DNA of 64,000 nucleotides. Origin: an uncultured Prevotellaceae bacterium (GTDB taxonomy: Bacteria > Bacteroidota > Bacteroidia > Bacteroidales > Muribaculaceae). Below, one piece after another: positions 35,836 to 44,898 of this stretch. Numbering within the stretch: position 1 is the first letter of the stretch; each line of letters begins with the position of its first letter. The notes under the pieces are model-generated. The model was given only the letters and a program-made list of their open reading frames with translations. It did no database searches and was not told the origin of the DNA. The position numbers were made by a program, and so were the translations under genes. Location: positions 1 through 64,000 of the forward strand of contig ONJS01000005.1 of assembly GCA_900318205.1 (NCBI GenBank). The letters are read 5' to 3'.

Positions 35836-35879
35836 AATTTTTGTTAGTATTTATGTGATAATGGTTGATTCCAATGCTG

Positions 35880-35909
35880 CAAAATTAGTGAAAATTCTTC
35901 ACATGTCAA
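35880..35909 (-). promoter_or_regulatory. Promoter for fumarase gene
   Basis: On the - strand: TTG (35909-35907), an exact 19-base spacer, then TAATTTTG (35887-35880). It overlaps the 3' end of the RluA gene. Confidence 0.7.
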
Positions 35910-36567
35910 AGCCCAGCCGTTTGAACTCGTCGGGAGTGGGGGCGGTGATGTCGATTTCCTTGCCGCTGACGGGGTGGGTGAACTGGATGCGGTGGGCCTG
36001 CAGTGAGATGCCGCCGTTACGGTTGCTTCGGGGCGCTCCGTACTTGAGGTCGCCCTTGATGGGGCAACCGATGGCCGAGAGCTGGGCACGAATCTGGTGC
36101 TTGCGGCCGGTGATGAGTTCCACCTCGAGCAGCCAGTAGCGCTGGCTGGCGGCAATGACGCGGTAGTTGAGCACAGCCTTCTGGTGTCCCTCACGCGGCA
36201 CGATGCTCACGTGGGTCTTGTTGTTGCTCTCCACGCTCTTGAGGTAGTGGGTGAGCATGTCCTCTTCCTTGGGAGGCTGGTTGCCGACGACGGCCCAGTA
36301 GGTCTTGTGGACCTCCCCCTTGCGGAACAGCTCGTTCATGCGTGACAAGCCCTTGCTGGTCTTGGCCATGACCACCAGCCCGCATGTGGGGCGGTCGATG
36401 CGGTGCGTCACACCCAGGAACACGTTGCCCGGTTTTTCATATTTCTCCTTGATCCACGCCTTCACCGAATCGATGAGCGTGGGGTCACCGGTACGGTCTC
36501 CCTGGACCAATTCCCCTGCGCTCTTGTTGACGATGATGATGTGGTTGTCGTCATACACTACTTCCAT
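35899..36567 (-). CDS. RluA-family pseudouridine synthase
   Basis: Isomerises uridine to pseudouridine in rRNA or tRNA. The start at 36567 (MEVVYDDNHIIIVNK) is chosen because the family begins this way and because a promoter element at 36606-36613 lies downstream of the longer in-frame starts. Marks are VNKSAGELVQGDRTGD, THRIDRPTCGLVVMAKTSKG with the catalytic Asp, and GRKHQIRAQLSAIGCPI. No S4 domain is present. The exact target base is unknown. Confidence 0.9.
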   Translation of the reverse strand: MEVVYDDNHIIIVNKSAGELVQGDRTGDPTLIDSVKAWIKEKYEKPGNVFLGVTHRIDRPTCGLVVMAKTSKGLSRMNELFRKGEVHKTYWAVVGNQPPKEEDMLTHYLKSVESNNKTHVSIVPREGHQKAVLNYRVIAASQRYWLLEVELITGRKHQIRAQLSAIGCPIKGDLKYGAPRSNRNGGISLQAHRIQFTHPVSGKEIDITAPTPDEFKRLGFDM

Positions 36568-36605
36568 GTCATGGTTGCCGATGCCGTTGATGGCATGCGG
36601 CAGTG

Positions 36606-36613
36606 CAAAGTTA
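36606..36613 (-). promoter_or_regulatory. -7 element for RluA gene
   Basis: TAACTTTG on the - strand, 39 bases before the ATG at 36567. It decides between the start choices for the gene. Confidence 0.5.
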
Positions 36614-37156
36614 CATTTTTTCTCCCATTTGGCCATCGTTATCATCCAAAAAATCGCTTCTTGTGAGCGAGACAATCTGTCGCTCGTGAGATGGCGTCAT
36701 TGTTGTTGATGGACCCTTTGAGATAACCATTTTTAATAGTGAAATGTTAAAAATATAGGGGATGCACATTTAAGTATCTGATAATCAAATAGATAAATCA
36801 AAAATCGCTGTATTTTCCTTGTTATTATGTTGATTTTGAATAGATTATGCTTGAAATGGTGACATAAAGTCAAAAAAAAATAAAAACTTTTTGACAAAAT
36901 TACATTATATATTAAAAAATTCACTAATTTTGCAAGCCTGTCTTTTATAGATGTGGAGTTAAGAAACTAAAGAAAACTGTAGATTGGCGATTCGTTGTTC
37001 GGATTGTGGATAAAAGTCTAAGGAGGGCCTGGAATGTCGCGGTTCTTGGGCCATGATAGTTTTTAAGTTTTGAAGCCGAATTGAAATAAAGGACAGTTAA
37101 CCGCAAATAAAGTAAACTTATAAAACATTTATAAATAATTAATTAAACTAAAATTT
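36614..37156. other. Long leader region of the SusC operon
   Basis: No solid gene. It contains GTCAAAAA/TTTTTGAC inverted arms (36869-36876 and 36888-36895), a + strand TAATTTTG element at 36925-36932, and then a leader of about 215 bases. Within the leader an AGGAGG (37021-37026) precedes a 10-codon ORF (37034-37066, MSRFLGHDSF). That ORF is a weak leader-peptide candidate. Confidence 0.45.
36925..36932 (+). promoter_or_regulatory. Candidate -7 element for SusC operon
   Basis: TAATTTTG followed by CAAGC. The -33 match is poor, which would fit an activator-dependent promoter. Confidence 0.45.
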
Positions 37157-40100
37157 ATGAGTCTAAAACATTTACTCTTGTTCCTCGTCATGGCTCTGAC
37201 CACGCTTGGTGTTACCGCCCAAGTCAGTGGTACGGTGTTGGACGAGAACAATGAACCGGTCATCGGTGCATCGGTCGTTCAGCAGAGCAATCCTAAGAAC
37301 GGCGTCGCTACCGACTTTGACGGTCATTTCACATTGAATGTGCCGGCAGGCACAAAGATTAAAGTCACCTATGTGGGTTATGAAGACGCTATCGTCGCTG
37401 CCAAGGCTGGCATGACCATCGTCCTGAAGCCCAAGGGTGAGATGCTTAGCGAAGTTGTTGTTACCGGTTATCAGAAGGTCGACAAGCGACTCTTCACCGG
37501 TGCTACCCAGAGCGTCGACGCCGAGAAGACAAAACTCTCGGGTGTCGCCGACGTCAGCCGTGGTCTGGAAGGCCGCGTCTCGGGTGTGCAGGTGCAGAAC
37601 GTGTCAGGTACCTTCGGTACGGCTCCTAAGATCCGCGTGCGCGGTGCTACCTCTATCTACGGTAGCTCCAAGCCTCTGTGGGTTGTGGACGGTGTGATTC
37701 TGGAGGACAACGTGGACATCAGCGCCGACGACCTCTCGTCTGGTGATGCTACCACGCTGATCGCCTCGGCTGTTGCCGGCTTGAACGCCGACGATATCGA
37801 GAGCTTCCAGATCCTGAAGGATGGTTCAGCTACCTCCATCTACGGTGCCAAGGCCAATGCCGGTGTGATCGTTATCACCACCAAGACTGGCCGCAAGGGC
37901 TCGACTTCGATCAACTACACAGGCGAGTTTACCTATCGCTTGAAACCTAACTACCGCGACTTCAACATCTGCAACTCTCAGGAGCAGATGAGTATTTTGC
38001 GCGAGATGGAGCAGAAGGGTTGGCTCGAGTATGCCAGCTTGGTTAACAGCACCACCTCGGGTATCTATGGTCAGATGTACACCTTGATGGATACTTATGA
38101 TCCGGTGACCGGCACGTACGCTCTGCCCAATACCCAGAACGCGCGCAACCAATACCTGCGTGAGGCTGAGATGCGTAACACCGACTGGTTCGACCTGTTG
38201 TTTAACAACAACGTGATGCAGAACCACGCTGTCAGCGTTTCCGGTGGTACCGACAAGGGCTCCTTCTACACCTCGGCTTCGGTAATGGCCGATCCGGGCT
38301 GGTACAAGAGCAGCCGCGTTGAGCGCTACACCTTCAACGCCAACGCTATCTACAACCTGACCGACAAGATCAGGATCAAGCTGTTGAACAGCAACAGTTT
38401 CCGTGACCAGAAGGCTCCTGGTACCCTGAGCCAGAACGTGGACGTTGTTTACGGTGAAGTAAGGCGTGACTTCGATATCAACCCCTATAGCTTCGCGTTG
38501 AACACCGCCCGTACCCTTGACCCCAATAGGCGTTATGTCCGCAACTACACCACCTTCAACATCTTTGACGAGTTGGAGAGCAACTACATTGATGTAGAGG
38601 TTACCGACCTTAAGTTCCAGGGTGAGTTGAACATCAAGCCGATTATCAAGCAGGACCAGTCTCTGGAATTCAACCTGCTGGGTTCTATGCGTTCGGTGAA
38701 CTCCGAGCAGAATCACTACGTTCTCGACAACAGTAACCAGGCCAACGCTTACCGTGCCGGTATCGTTCCCGAGAATGCTTCGATCCGCGCATCCAATACT
38801 TACCTTTATACCGACCCCGATGTGAAGAACGCTCTTCCCGAGACCGTTCTGCCCAAGGGTGGTATGTTGTTCTTCTCCAAGAACAGCCTGAAGACCTTCG
38901 ACATCCGTGTCACTGGTCAGTACATGAAGGACTTCAATAACGGCCAGCACCTCTTGAACCTCTATGCAGGTATGGAGGCCAGCCGCGTTGACCGCTTCTA
39001 TCAGACCTTCGAGGGCTGGGGTATCGTTTATGACAACGGTAACCTTCCCTTCCTGGATTACAAACTCTTCAAGCAGATGGTTGAGGAGAACGGTGCTTAC
39101 TACAGCATGGGCAAGAGCCATCGTCGCAACATGGCTTACTTCGCCAACGCCAACTATGCACTGCTCGGCCGCTACATCTTGAACGGTACCGTACGCTATG
39201 AGGGTTCTAACCTCATGGGTCAGACCAAGCAGAGCCGCTGGCTCCCCACCTGGAACGTTTCGGCTGCATGGAACGTCTATGACGAGCCCTTCTTCCAGAA
39301 CACTGGCCTGTATAATAAAGGTATCCTGTCCTATGGCAAGATTCGCTTGAGCTATTCGCTGACTGGTGAGAGTGGTCCTTCGGGCTACGCCAACGCCGAG
39401 GCTCTGTATTATCCCACCCGCTTGTGGCGTCAGGAGACCGAAGCCATGGAGATGGGTCTGGGTCTGTCCGGTCTGGGCAACAGCGAGCTGTCCTATGAGA
39501 AGAAGCATGAGTTCGACCTTGGTGTTGACCTCGGTTTCCTCTACAACCGCATCAACTTGGTATTTGACTGGTACTTCCGTAACAACTTCGACCTGATCGG
39601 TCTGATCCGTACCCAGGGTGTCGGTGGTATTACCCAGAAGTTCGGTAACGTCGCCGAGATGAAGTCTCACGGTGTTGAGTTCACCATTTCTTCACGCAAC
39701 ATTGAGCCCAAGCGTCCTGGTGGCTTTGCATGGAGCACCGACTGGACCTTCTCATATGTAAATACCGAGATTACCAAGCTGCAGTCGCGTTCACGCGTCA
39801 TCGACTTGGTTCAGGGTAATGGTTTCCCCTTGGTGAACTATCCCCACCGTGCTGTCTTCTCGATCCCGTTCGCTGGTCTTGATGCCCACGGTCTGCCCCT
39901 CGTAATTGACGAGACCGGTAGCATCTCCAATGTGGGTGTTAACTTCCAGGAGTATGAGGCTCTGGACTTCCTGAAGTATGAAGGTCCCGTAGATCCCGTT
40001 TACACTGGTGGTCTGGGCAACAACTTCGACTTCAAGGGCTTCCACCTGAATGTCTTCATGACCTACTCCTTCGGTAACAAGCTGCGTCTTGATCCCGTCT

Positions 40101-40510
40101 TCGCCGCAGGTTACAGTGACTTGACCTCCTTCACCAAGGACTTCAAGAACCGCTGGGTAATCCCCGGAGATGAGGCTTATACCGATATTCCCGCTATTGC
40201 ATCACGCCGTCAGGTTTACAACAACAATTACCTGAGCATGGCATACAATGCCTTTAACTATAGCACTGCACGCATTGCAAGAGGCGACTTCATCCGTCTG
40301 AAAGAGATCTCTCTGACCTATGACGTTCCCAAGTCGGTGATTTCACACCTTCGCCTCAACACTGCGTCTGTCAAACTTGCTGCCACCAACATCTGCCTGC
40401 TCTATGCCGACAAGAAGTTGAATGGCCAGGATCCCGAGTTCTTTAACAGTGGTGGTGTGGCTTCGCCTAACCCCAAGCAGTTTACCCTTACCGTGCGTTT
40501 GGGCATGTAA
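37157..40510 (+). CDS. SusC/RagA-family TonB-dependent outer-membrane transporter
   Basis: 1117 residues. A signal peptide ends near VTAQV. A carboxypeptidase-regulatory-like domain (GTVLDENNEPVIGASV, DFDGHFTLNVPAG) covers about 23-95. The TonB box region is LSEVVVTGYQ, then the plug (IRVRGATSIYGSSKPLWVVD, ILKDGSATSIYGAKANAGV) and a large beta barrel ending LTVRLGM. It takes up large substrates with its SusD partner using energy from TonB. The operon continues with SusD, a metallopeptidase and DUF4302, which points to peptides or glycoproteins rather than a simple sugar. No anti-sigma or sensor gene lies beside it. Confidence 0.95.
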   Translation: MSLKHLLLFLVMALTTLGVTAQVSGTVLDENNEPVIGASVVQQSNPKNGVATDFDGHFTLNVPAGTKIKVTYVGYEDAIVAAKAGMTIVLKPKGEMLSEVVVTGYQKVDKRLFTGATQSVDAEKTKLSGVADVSRGLEGRVSGVQVQNVSGTFGTAPKIRVRGATSIYGSSKPLWVVDGVILEDNVDISADDLSSGDATTLIASAVAGLNADDIESFQILKDGSATSIYGAKANAGVIVITTKTGRKGSTSINYTGEFTYRLKPNYRDFNICNSQEQMSILREMEQKGWLEYASLVNSTTSGIYGQMYTLMDTYDPVTGTYALPNTQNARNQYLREAEMRNTDWFDLLFNNNVMQNHAVSVSGGTDKGSFYTSASVMADPGWYKSSRVERYTFNANAIYNLTDKIRIKLLNSNSFRDQKAPGTLSQNVDVVYGEVRRDFDINPYSFALNTARTLDPNRRYVRNYTTFNIFDELESNYIDVEVTDLKFQGELNIKPIIKQDQSLEFNLLGSMRSVNSEQNHYVLDNSNQANAYRAGIVPENASIRASNTYLYTDPDVKNALPETVLPKGGMLFFSKNSLKTFDIRVTGQYMKDFNNGQHLLNLYAGMEASRVDRFYQTFEGWGIVYDNGNLPFLDYKLFKQMVEENGAYYSMGKSHRRNMAYFANANYALLGRYILNGTVRYEGSNLMGQTKQSRWLPTWNVSAAWNVYDEPFFQNTGLYNKGILSYGKIRLSYSLTGESGPSGYANAEALYYPTRLWRQETEAMEMGLGLSGLGNSELSYEKKHEFDLGVDLGFLYNRINLVFDWYFRNNFDLIGLIRTQGVGGITQKFGNVAEMKSHGVEFTISSRNIEPKRPGGFAWSTDWTFSYVNTEITKLQSRSRVIDLVQGNGFPLVNYPHRAVFSIPFAGLDAHGLPLVIDETGSISNVGVNFQEYEALDFLKYEGPVDPVYTGGLGNNFDFKGFHLNVFMTYSFGNKLRLDPVFAAGYSDLTSFTKDFKNRWVIPGDEAYTDIPAIASRRQVYNNNYLSMAYNAFNYSTARIARGDFIRLKEISLTYDVPKSVISHLRLNTASVKLAATNICLLYADKKLNGQDPEFFNSGGVASPNPKQFTLTVRLGM

Positions 40511-40544
40511 TTGATGTTACACATTATATATAATATAAAAGATT

Positions 40545-42299
40545 ATGAAATTACGATATAAAATCTTATTCATTGCAGTAGCGCTAATAGGCTTGAGCTC
40601 TTGCAAGGACTTCCTTGACAAAGTGCCTGACACACGCGTTTATCTGGTGAACCTGGACCAGTTGCAGCAGTTGCTCGTTACGGGTTACATGGATTCCAAC
40701 TATGCCCTGGTGGGCGAGCTCTCGAGCGACAACGTCATCGATAACAACTCTCCCAGTGATGAGGGTGTTCGCTATAACCTTAGTTTCTACAGCCAGGCCG
40801 ACGAGCAGGTTTATGCTTGGGAGGATGTGGACCTTGACATTACCAACAGTGACACCCCCTCGGGTGTATGGAATGGTTGCTACGGTGCCATCGCCTGTGC
40901 TAACGCTGTTCTGGAAAAGGCTGCCGAGTTTGAAGAGACCGGTATGATTGGTGGTGAGGCAATGACTGCCGCCGACAGGGAGCGTCTTAACGCCATCAAG
41001 GGTGAGGCCTACATGATCCGTGCTTATCACCACTTTATCCTGGCCCAGATCTTCTGTATGCCTTGGCGTGGTGAGAGCCTCAGCGCTCAATATCCCGGCA
41101 TCCCTTATTCTACCCAGCCCGAGACTGAGCTGGATCCCAAGTACGATCGTGGTAACTTGGTTGAGACCTACTCGAATATTGAGGAGGACCTCCAGTTGGG
41201 TCTGAAGTATATCACCGAGACCTTCTATGAGGTTCCCAAATATCACTTCAACGTTGCTTCGTCCAACGCGTTTGCCGCACGCTTCTATCTCATTAAGCGT
41301 GACTATGAGAAGGTCGTACAATATGCTACTGCAGCATTCAAGGGTACCGACCCCGCTACCATGCTCAACGATGGCTGGTGGCAGGAAGACTTCTACTACA
41401 TCAGCGATATCGGCCGCTATTTCACCAGCATCGAGCGTCCGGGCAACTTCCAGTTGTTCTCCAGCTACAGCACCTGGTGGCGTCGCTTCCTCGGTTACCG
41501 TTTCACCTGTAACCGTGACGCAAAGCGCGGAACCATTCAGGGTCCTGGCCCGTCTTGGGATAAGTGCCGTTACAAGAACCAGGTGACCAAGGAGACCTTC
41601 GCCATGATGCCTTGCTTCAATGGCGTCTGCGGTTCGGCCGGTGGTTCAGAGTATGGTGCATACTTTGCTGGTAACTGCTTCGAGCAGTTTGAGTACACCG
41701 ATAAGATTTCTGGTATCGGTTACTGCCACGAGATTCGTCCCGAGTTCACCGTCGAGGAGACTCTGCTGATGCGTGCCGAGGCTAACCTGTTCTTGGGTAA
41801 CATTGACGCTGCGTTCGATGACCTGTATCTCTGGAACCACGAGCACCTGTCAGAGAAGGAGTCCGACAACTACAACATGACCGAGCTCACCAAGGAGGAG
41901 ATCGAGAAATTCTACAGCTACTATGACAATCCCAGCCGCAAGGATCCGGGTTACAACATTGTCATGAAGTTCCACATCGACGAGGTTTGCCCGAGTGACA
42001 AGTACAAACTCACCGATGAGATTGAGCCTTACATGCAGTGCGTGCAGCACTTCCGCCGCATTCAGATGGTTCACTTGGGTAACCGCTGGTTTGACATCAA
42101 GCGCTATGGTTTCACCATCAAGCACAAGATGGGCATCAGCAATGTCTATACCCTCGATGTTCTTGACCCGCGTTATGCTATCCAGATTCCTAACGAGGTA
42201 ATCGGTGCAGGTCTGGAGCCCAACGAGCGCGTGACTACCACGGCCGAGAACAGTGCCGTTGTCATCAACAGCAATGTAATTGTACGTTCCCAAGATTAA
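40545..42299 (+). CDS. SusD/RagB-family nutrient-binding lipoprotein
   Basis: 584 residues with a lipobox (GLSSC, Cys at about residue 20) followed by KDFLDKVPDTR, a common SusD start. The family's helical TPR-like scaffold is visible (AIKGEAYMIRAYHHFILAQIF), as is the ending where the reporter of the fold RRIQMVHLGNRWFDIKRYG occurs. It caps the SusC barrel at the cell surface and captures the substrate. It starts 34 bases after the SusC gene. Confidence 0.94.
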   Translation: MKLRYKILFIAVALIGLSSCKDFLDKVPDTRVYLVNLDQLQQLLVTGYMDSNYALVGELSSDNVIDNNSPSDEGVRYNLSFYSQADEQVYAWEDVDLDITNSDTPSGVWNGCYGAIACANAVLEKAAEFEETGMIGGEAMTAADRERLNAIKGEAYMIRAYHHFILAQIFCMPWRGESLSAQYPGIPYSTQPETELDPKYDRGNLVETYSNIEEDLQLGLKYITETFYEVPKYHFNVASSNAFAARFYLIKRDYEKVVQYATAAFKGTDPATMLNDGWWQEDFYYISDIGRYFTSIERPGNFQLFSSYSTWWRRFLGYRFTCNRDAKRGTIQGPGPSWDKCRYKNQVTKETFAMMPCFNGVCGSAGGSEYGAYFAGNCFEQFEYTDKISGIGYCHEIRPEFTVEETLLMRAEANLFLGNIDAAFDDLYLWNHEHLSEKESDNYNMTELTKEEIEKFYSYYDNPSRKDPGYNIVMKFHIDEVCPSDKYKLTDEIEPYMQCVQHFRRIQMVHLGNRWFDIKRYGFTIKHKMGISNVYTLDVLDPRYAIQIPNEVIGAGLEPNERVTTTAENSAVVINSNVIVRSQD

Positions 42300-42317
42300 A
42301 GCAACAAATTAGACACT

Positions 42318-43451
42318 ATGAAAAAGATTCAATATTATATTTCTGCATTGCTGCTTGTGGCAGTGGCTGCCATGTCACTCTCGTCTTGCAGCGAGGATAA
42401 GTTGGGACCGAGCATTTTCCCTGATGTGGACGAGACACTTGATCCTTCATCCTACACTTATAAGTTGGATAAGTTCCTCAAGGAGAACTATCTTGAAAAG
42501 TATAACTTGACGTTCCTCTACAGGATGCCGGATATCAGCACCAATATGAACTATAACTTGGTGCCCGCCACCTACGAGAACTCCATCGACCTGGCTGTGC
42601 TCTGCAAGCACTTGTGGTTCGATGTATATGACAAGGTTGCCGGTGAGGACTTCCTCAAGAAGTATGGTCCCCGCATCATCCTTCTGGTGGGTTCTCCCGC
42701 CTATGACCCGACTGCAGGTACCGAGACCGTCGGTCTTGCCGAGGGTGGTATCAAGATTTCGTTGTTCAAGGTCAACGCGATGCAGATCAACAACTTCTAC
42801 ATGATGAATGAGTACTACTTCAAGACCATGCACCATGAGTTTGCTCACATTCTGCACCAGACCAAGTCCTATCCCACTGAGTTCAATACCATCTCGGTAG
42901 GTCACTATGACAGCAACAACTGGCAGTACCGTGGCGATGAGGTTCACTCGATGGGCTTTGTGACCACCTATGCTTCCAGTGAGTTCCGTGAGGACTTTGC
43001 CGAGACGATTGCCAACTATATCGTACAAACTGATAAGGACTGGAACCGTATCCTCGAACTTGCCGCTCGCGGCTGGGCCACTTCGGCCGAGGAGGATGAC
43101 CTGGAGGCCAGGTACTTCTGCTACTACTACTATCCCAAGAACGATGCTACACAGGATCTCGTGTATTGCGAGGAGCGCTATGTTGTCACCGAGGTTGATG
43201 AGGATGGTGTAAAACACATGTACTATCGCAATGATAAGGATCCCGACGGCAACCGCATCGTTGTCTATGACGTTGAGGACAAGGACGGCATCGATGGTGC
43301 CGAGGCTATCCTGAAGAAAGTTCAGATTGCCCGCGATTGGCTCAAGAATGAATGGGGTGTAGATCTGGATGCCCTGCGCCAGGAGGTACAGGAGCGTCAG
43401 GCAACCTACAATATCGTTGAGTTGCGCAAGCAGGTCACCGAAATCCAGTAA
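42318..43451 (+). CDS. Putative zinc metallopeptidase lipoprotein
   Basis: 377 residues with a lipoprotein signal (SLSSC, Cys at about residue 24). The zinc motif is HHEFAHILHQ (HExxH), preceded by MMNEYYFKTM. A later EDFAET segment may give the third ligand or Glu. It matches the putative zinc-binding metallopeptidase family often coded after SusC/SusD pairs in Bacteroidales. It probably cuts proteins or peptides at the cell surface so that SusC/D can import the products. It starts 18 bases after the SusD gene. Confidence 0.85.
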   Translation: MKKIQYYISALLLVAVAAMSLSSCSEDKLGPSIFPDVDETLDPSSYTYKLDKFLKENYLEKYNLTFLYRMPDISTNMNYNLVPATYENSIDLAVLCKHLWFDVYDKVAGEDFLKKYGPRIILLVGSPAYDPTAGTETVGLAEGGIKISLFKVNAMQINNFYMMNEYYFKTMHHEFAHILHQTKSYPTEFNTISVGHYDSNNWQYRGDEVHSMGFVTTYASSEFREDFAETIANYIVQTDKDWNRILELAARGWATSAEEDDLEARYFCYYYYPKNDATQDLVYCEERYVVTEVDEDGVKHMYYRNDKDPDGNRIVVYDVEDKDGIDGAEAILKKVQIARDWLKNEWGVDLDALRQEVQERQATYNIVELRKQVTEIQ

Positions 43452-43478
43452 TGTTTCACCATTAATCAAGATGAAAAA

Positions 43479-44798
43479 ATGAAGAAATTTTTAAATATCT
43501 CTTTAGTGGTGCTCATTGCAATGTCATCAGTATCGCTGGTGTCCTGCAAGAATGAGACCGAAGAAATTTTTGACGAGGATGCCGTGGCTCGCCTGGAAAA
43601 GGCCAAAGCCGAATATGCTGACATCCTGGTTGACAAGGGCGGAAAATGGCAGATGGAGTATTTTTCCAATGACGAAGAGCCCGGCTACATCTACGTGATG
43701 ACTTTCAAGAAAGACGGTTCAGTGACCATCTCTGGTGAGAACAAGTGGCTTGGTACCCTGGGTTCAATGGCCTATGGCAGCGCTACTTCACTGTGGGAGG
43801 TGATTGCCGACAACGGACCTGTCCTGTCATTCAACAGCTTTAACAAGTACTTCCACGTCTTCGCCGATCCTGAGGATATCCCCAGCACCGATGACGAGGC
43901 CGACAACGAGCAGGGTTATGGTCACCGTGGTGACTATGAGTTCAACCTGATGAAGTATTCCAATGATACCCTCTACATCTCGGGCAAGAAGCACGGCATT
44001 GACATGATCATGACCCGCATAGACCCGAACTATGACGATAAGGTGTATATGGATGAGGTCGTTGCTATGGCCGACTCCTTCTTCAATGCCAAGATTCCTC
44101 AGGTCTATATCAACCTGCCGAACGATGTAAGGTATGTGGTTAAGAATGGTGCCTCCAGCATCCTCTCGATGTACAAGGAGGGTGAAGACGAGATTTCCAC
44201 CTCGTTTACCCACAACATCATCATTACCCACGATGGTCTGTCATTCATGACGCCTATCACCCTTGATGGCTATGTGATCCAGAACTTCATTCGTCAGGCC
44301 GATGGCTCTCTGCTGTGCCGTGATGACCAGCAGACGACGATAACTGCCGATGACCTGAGCGTTGTCTTCGGTTACCAGTCGCTCTTATGGCGTCTGAACA
44401 ACGGTCAATTTGGTGGCCTGTACGCTGAGTATCTGAGTCAGTTGGCTGAGGAGTTGAAGGCCTATAACAAGTCGACCTTCGTCTATGCTCAGATCAACTA
44501 TGACCTGAACAAGGAATCTTATGTACTGACCTTCAACGTGAAGAAGGGTGCCAATACCTTTAAGCCCACCTTCACTTTGACCGAGAATCCTATTGATGAG
44601 GACCACATCAAGTTCACCATCACAGGTGTCGACAATACCGGTTCAGTATATGCTCAGCGTTGTCCGGCTATGCAGGCTCTGGTTGATGCTATCGGTAGCA
44701 CTACCTTTGTGCTGACCACGCCCTCCTTGCTTGCCCCGATTAACATGACAATGACCGATAGCGGCAATGCTGCTAACTACATTAATGTGACTCTTTAA
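43479..44798 (+). CDS. DUF4302-like lipoprotein
   Basis: 439 residues, lipobox SLVSC (Cys at about residue 23), then RLEKAKAEYADILVDKGGKW and MEYFSNDEEPGYIYVMTFKKDG, which match DUF4302 as I recall it. The family has no proven function and is regularly coded beside SusC, SusD and a metallopeptidase. It is likely a surface binding protein for the same substrate. A strong terminator follows, so the core operon ends here. Confidence 0.8.
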   Translation: MKKFLNISLVVLIAMSSVSLVSCKNETEEIFDEDAVARLEKAKAEYADILVDKGGKWQMEYFSNDEEPGYIYVMTFKKDGSVTISGENKWLGTLGSMAYGSATSLWEVIADNGPVLSFNSFNKYFHVFADPEDIPSTDDEADNEQGYGHRGDYEFNLMKYSNDTLYISGKKHGIDMIMTRIDPNYDDKVYMDEVVAMADSFFNAKIPQVYINLPNDVRYVVKNGASSILSMYKEGEDEISTSFTHNIIITHDGLSFMTPITLDGYVIQNFIRQADGSLLCRDDQQTTITADDLSVVFGYQSLLWRLNNGQFGGLYAEYLSQLAEELKAYNKSTFVYAQINYDLNKESYVLTFNVKKGANTFKPTFTLTENPIDEDHIKFTITGVDNTGSVYAQRCPAMQALVDAIGSTTFVLTTPSLLAPINMTMTDSGNAANYINVTL

Positions 44799-44807
44799 TG
44801 ACTAACC

Positions 44808-44848
44808 CGGTCGGGGTATTGAATCGCCAATACCCCCGACCGTTTCCT
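44808..44848 (+). terminator. Terminator after DUF4302 gene
   Basis: CGGTCGGGGTATT (44808-44820) and AATACCCCCGACCG (44829-44842) form a long stem followed by TTTCCTCT. Confidence 0.75.
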
Positions 44849-44898
44849 CTATAGAAGAAATCATTTTTTATTAATAATAATTAAATTTTTAAGCGTTT

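Noticed and set aside
36891..36910. TTGACA upstream of SusC as a sigma-70 -35 box
   Set aside because: No TATAAT-type element lies at 16-18 bases, and the organism uses the TTG/TAnnTTTG type elsewhere in the window.
37826..39670. 614-codon open frame on the - strand inside the SusC gene
   Set aside because: It mirrors the SusC frame and has a low-complexity Val/Leu/Gly/His composition with no domain. It is a shadow caused by codon bias, like the long antisense frames inside the PBP1A, GH2, fumarase and hydrolase genes.
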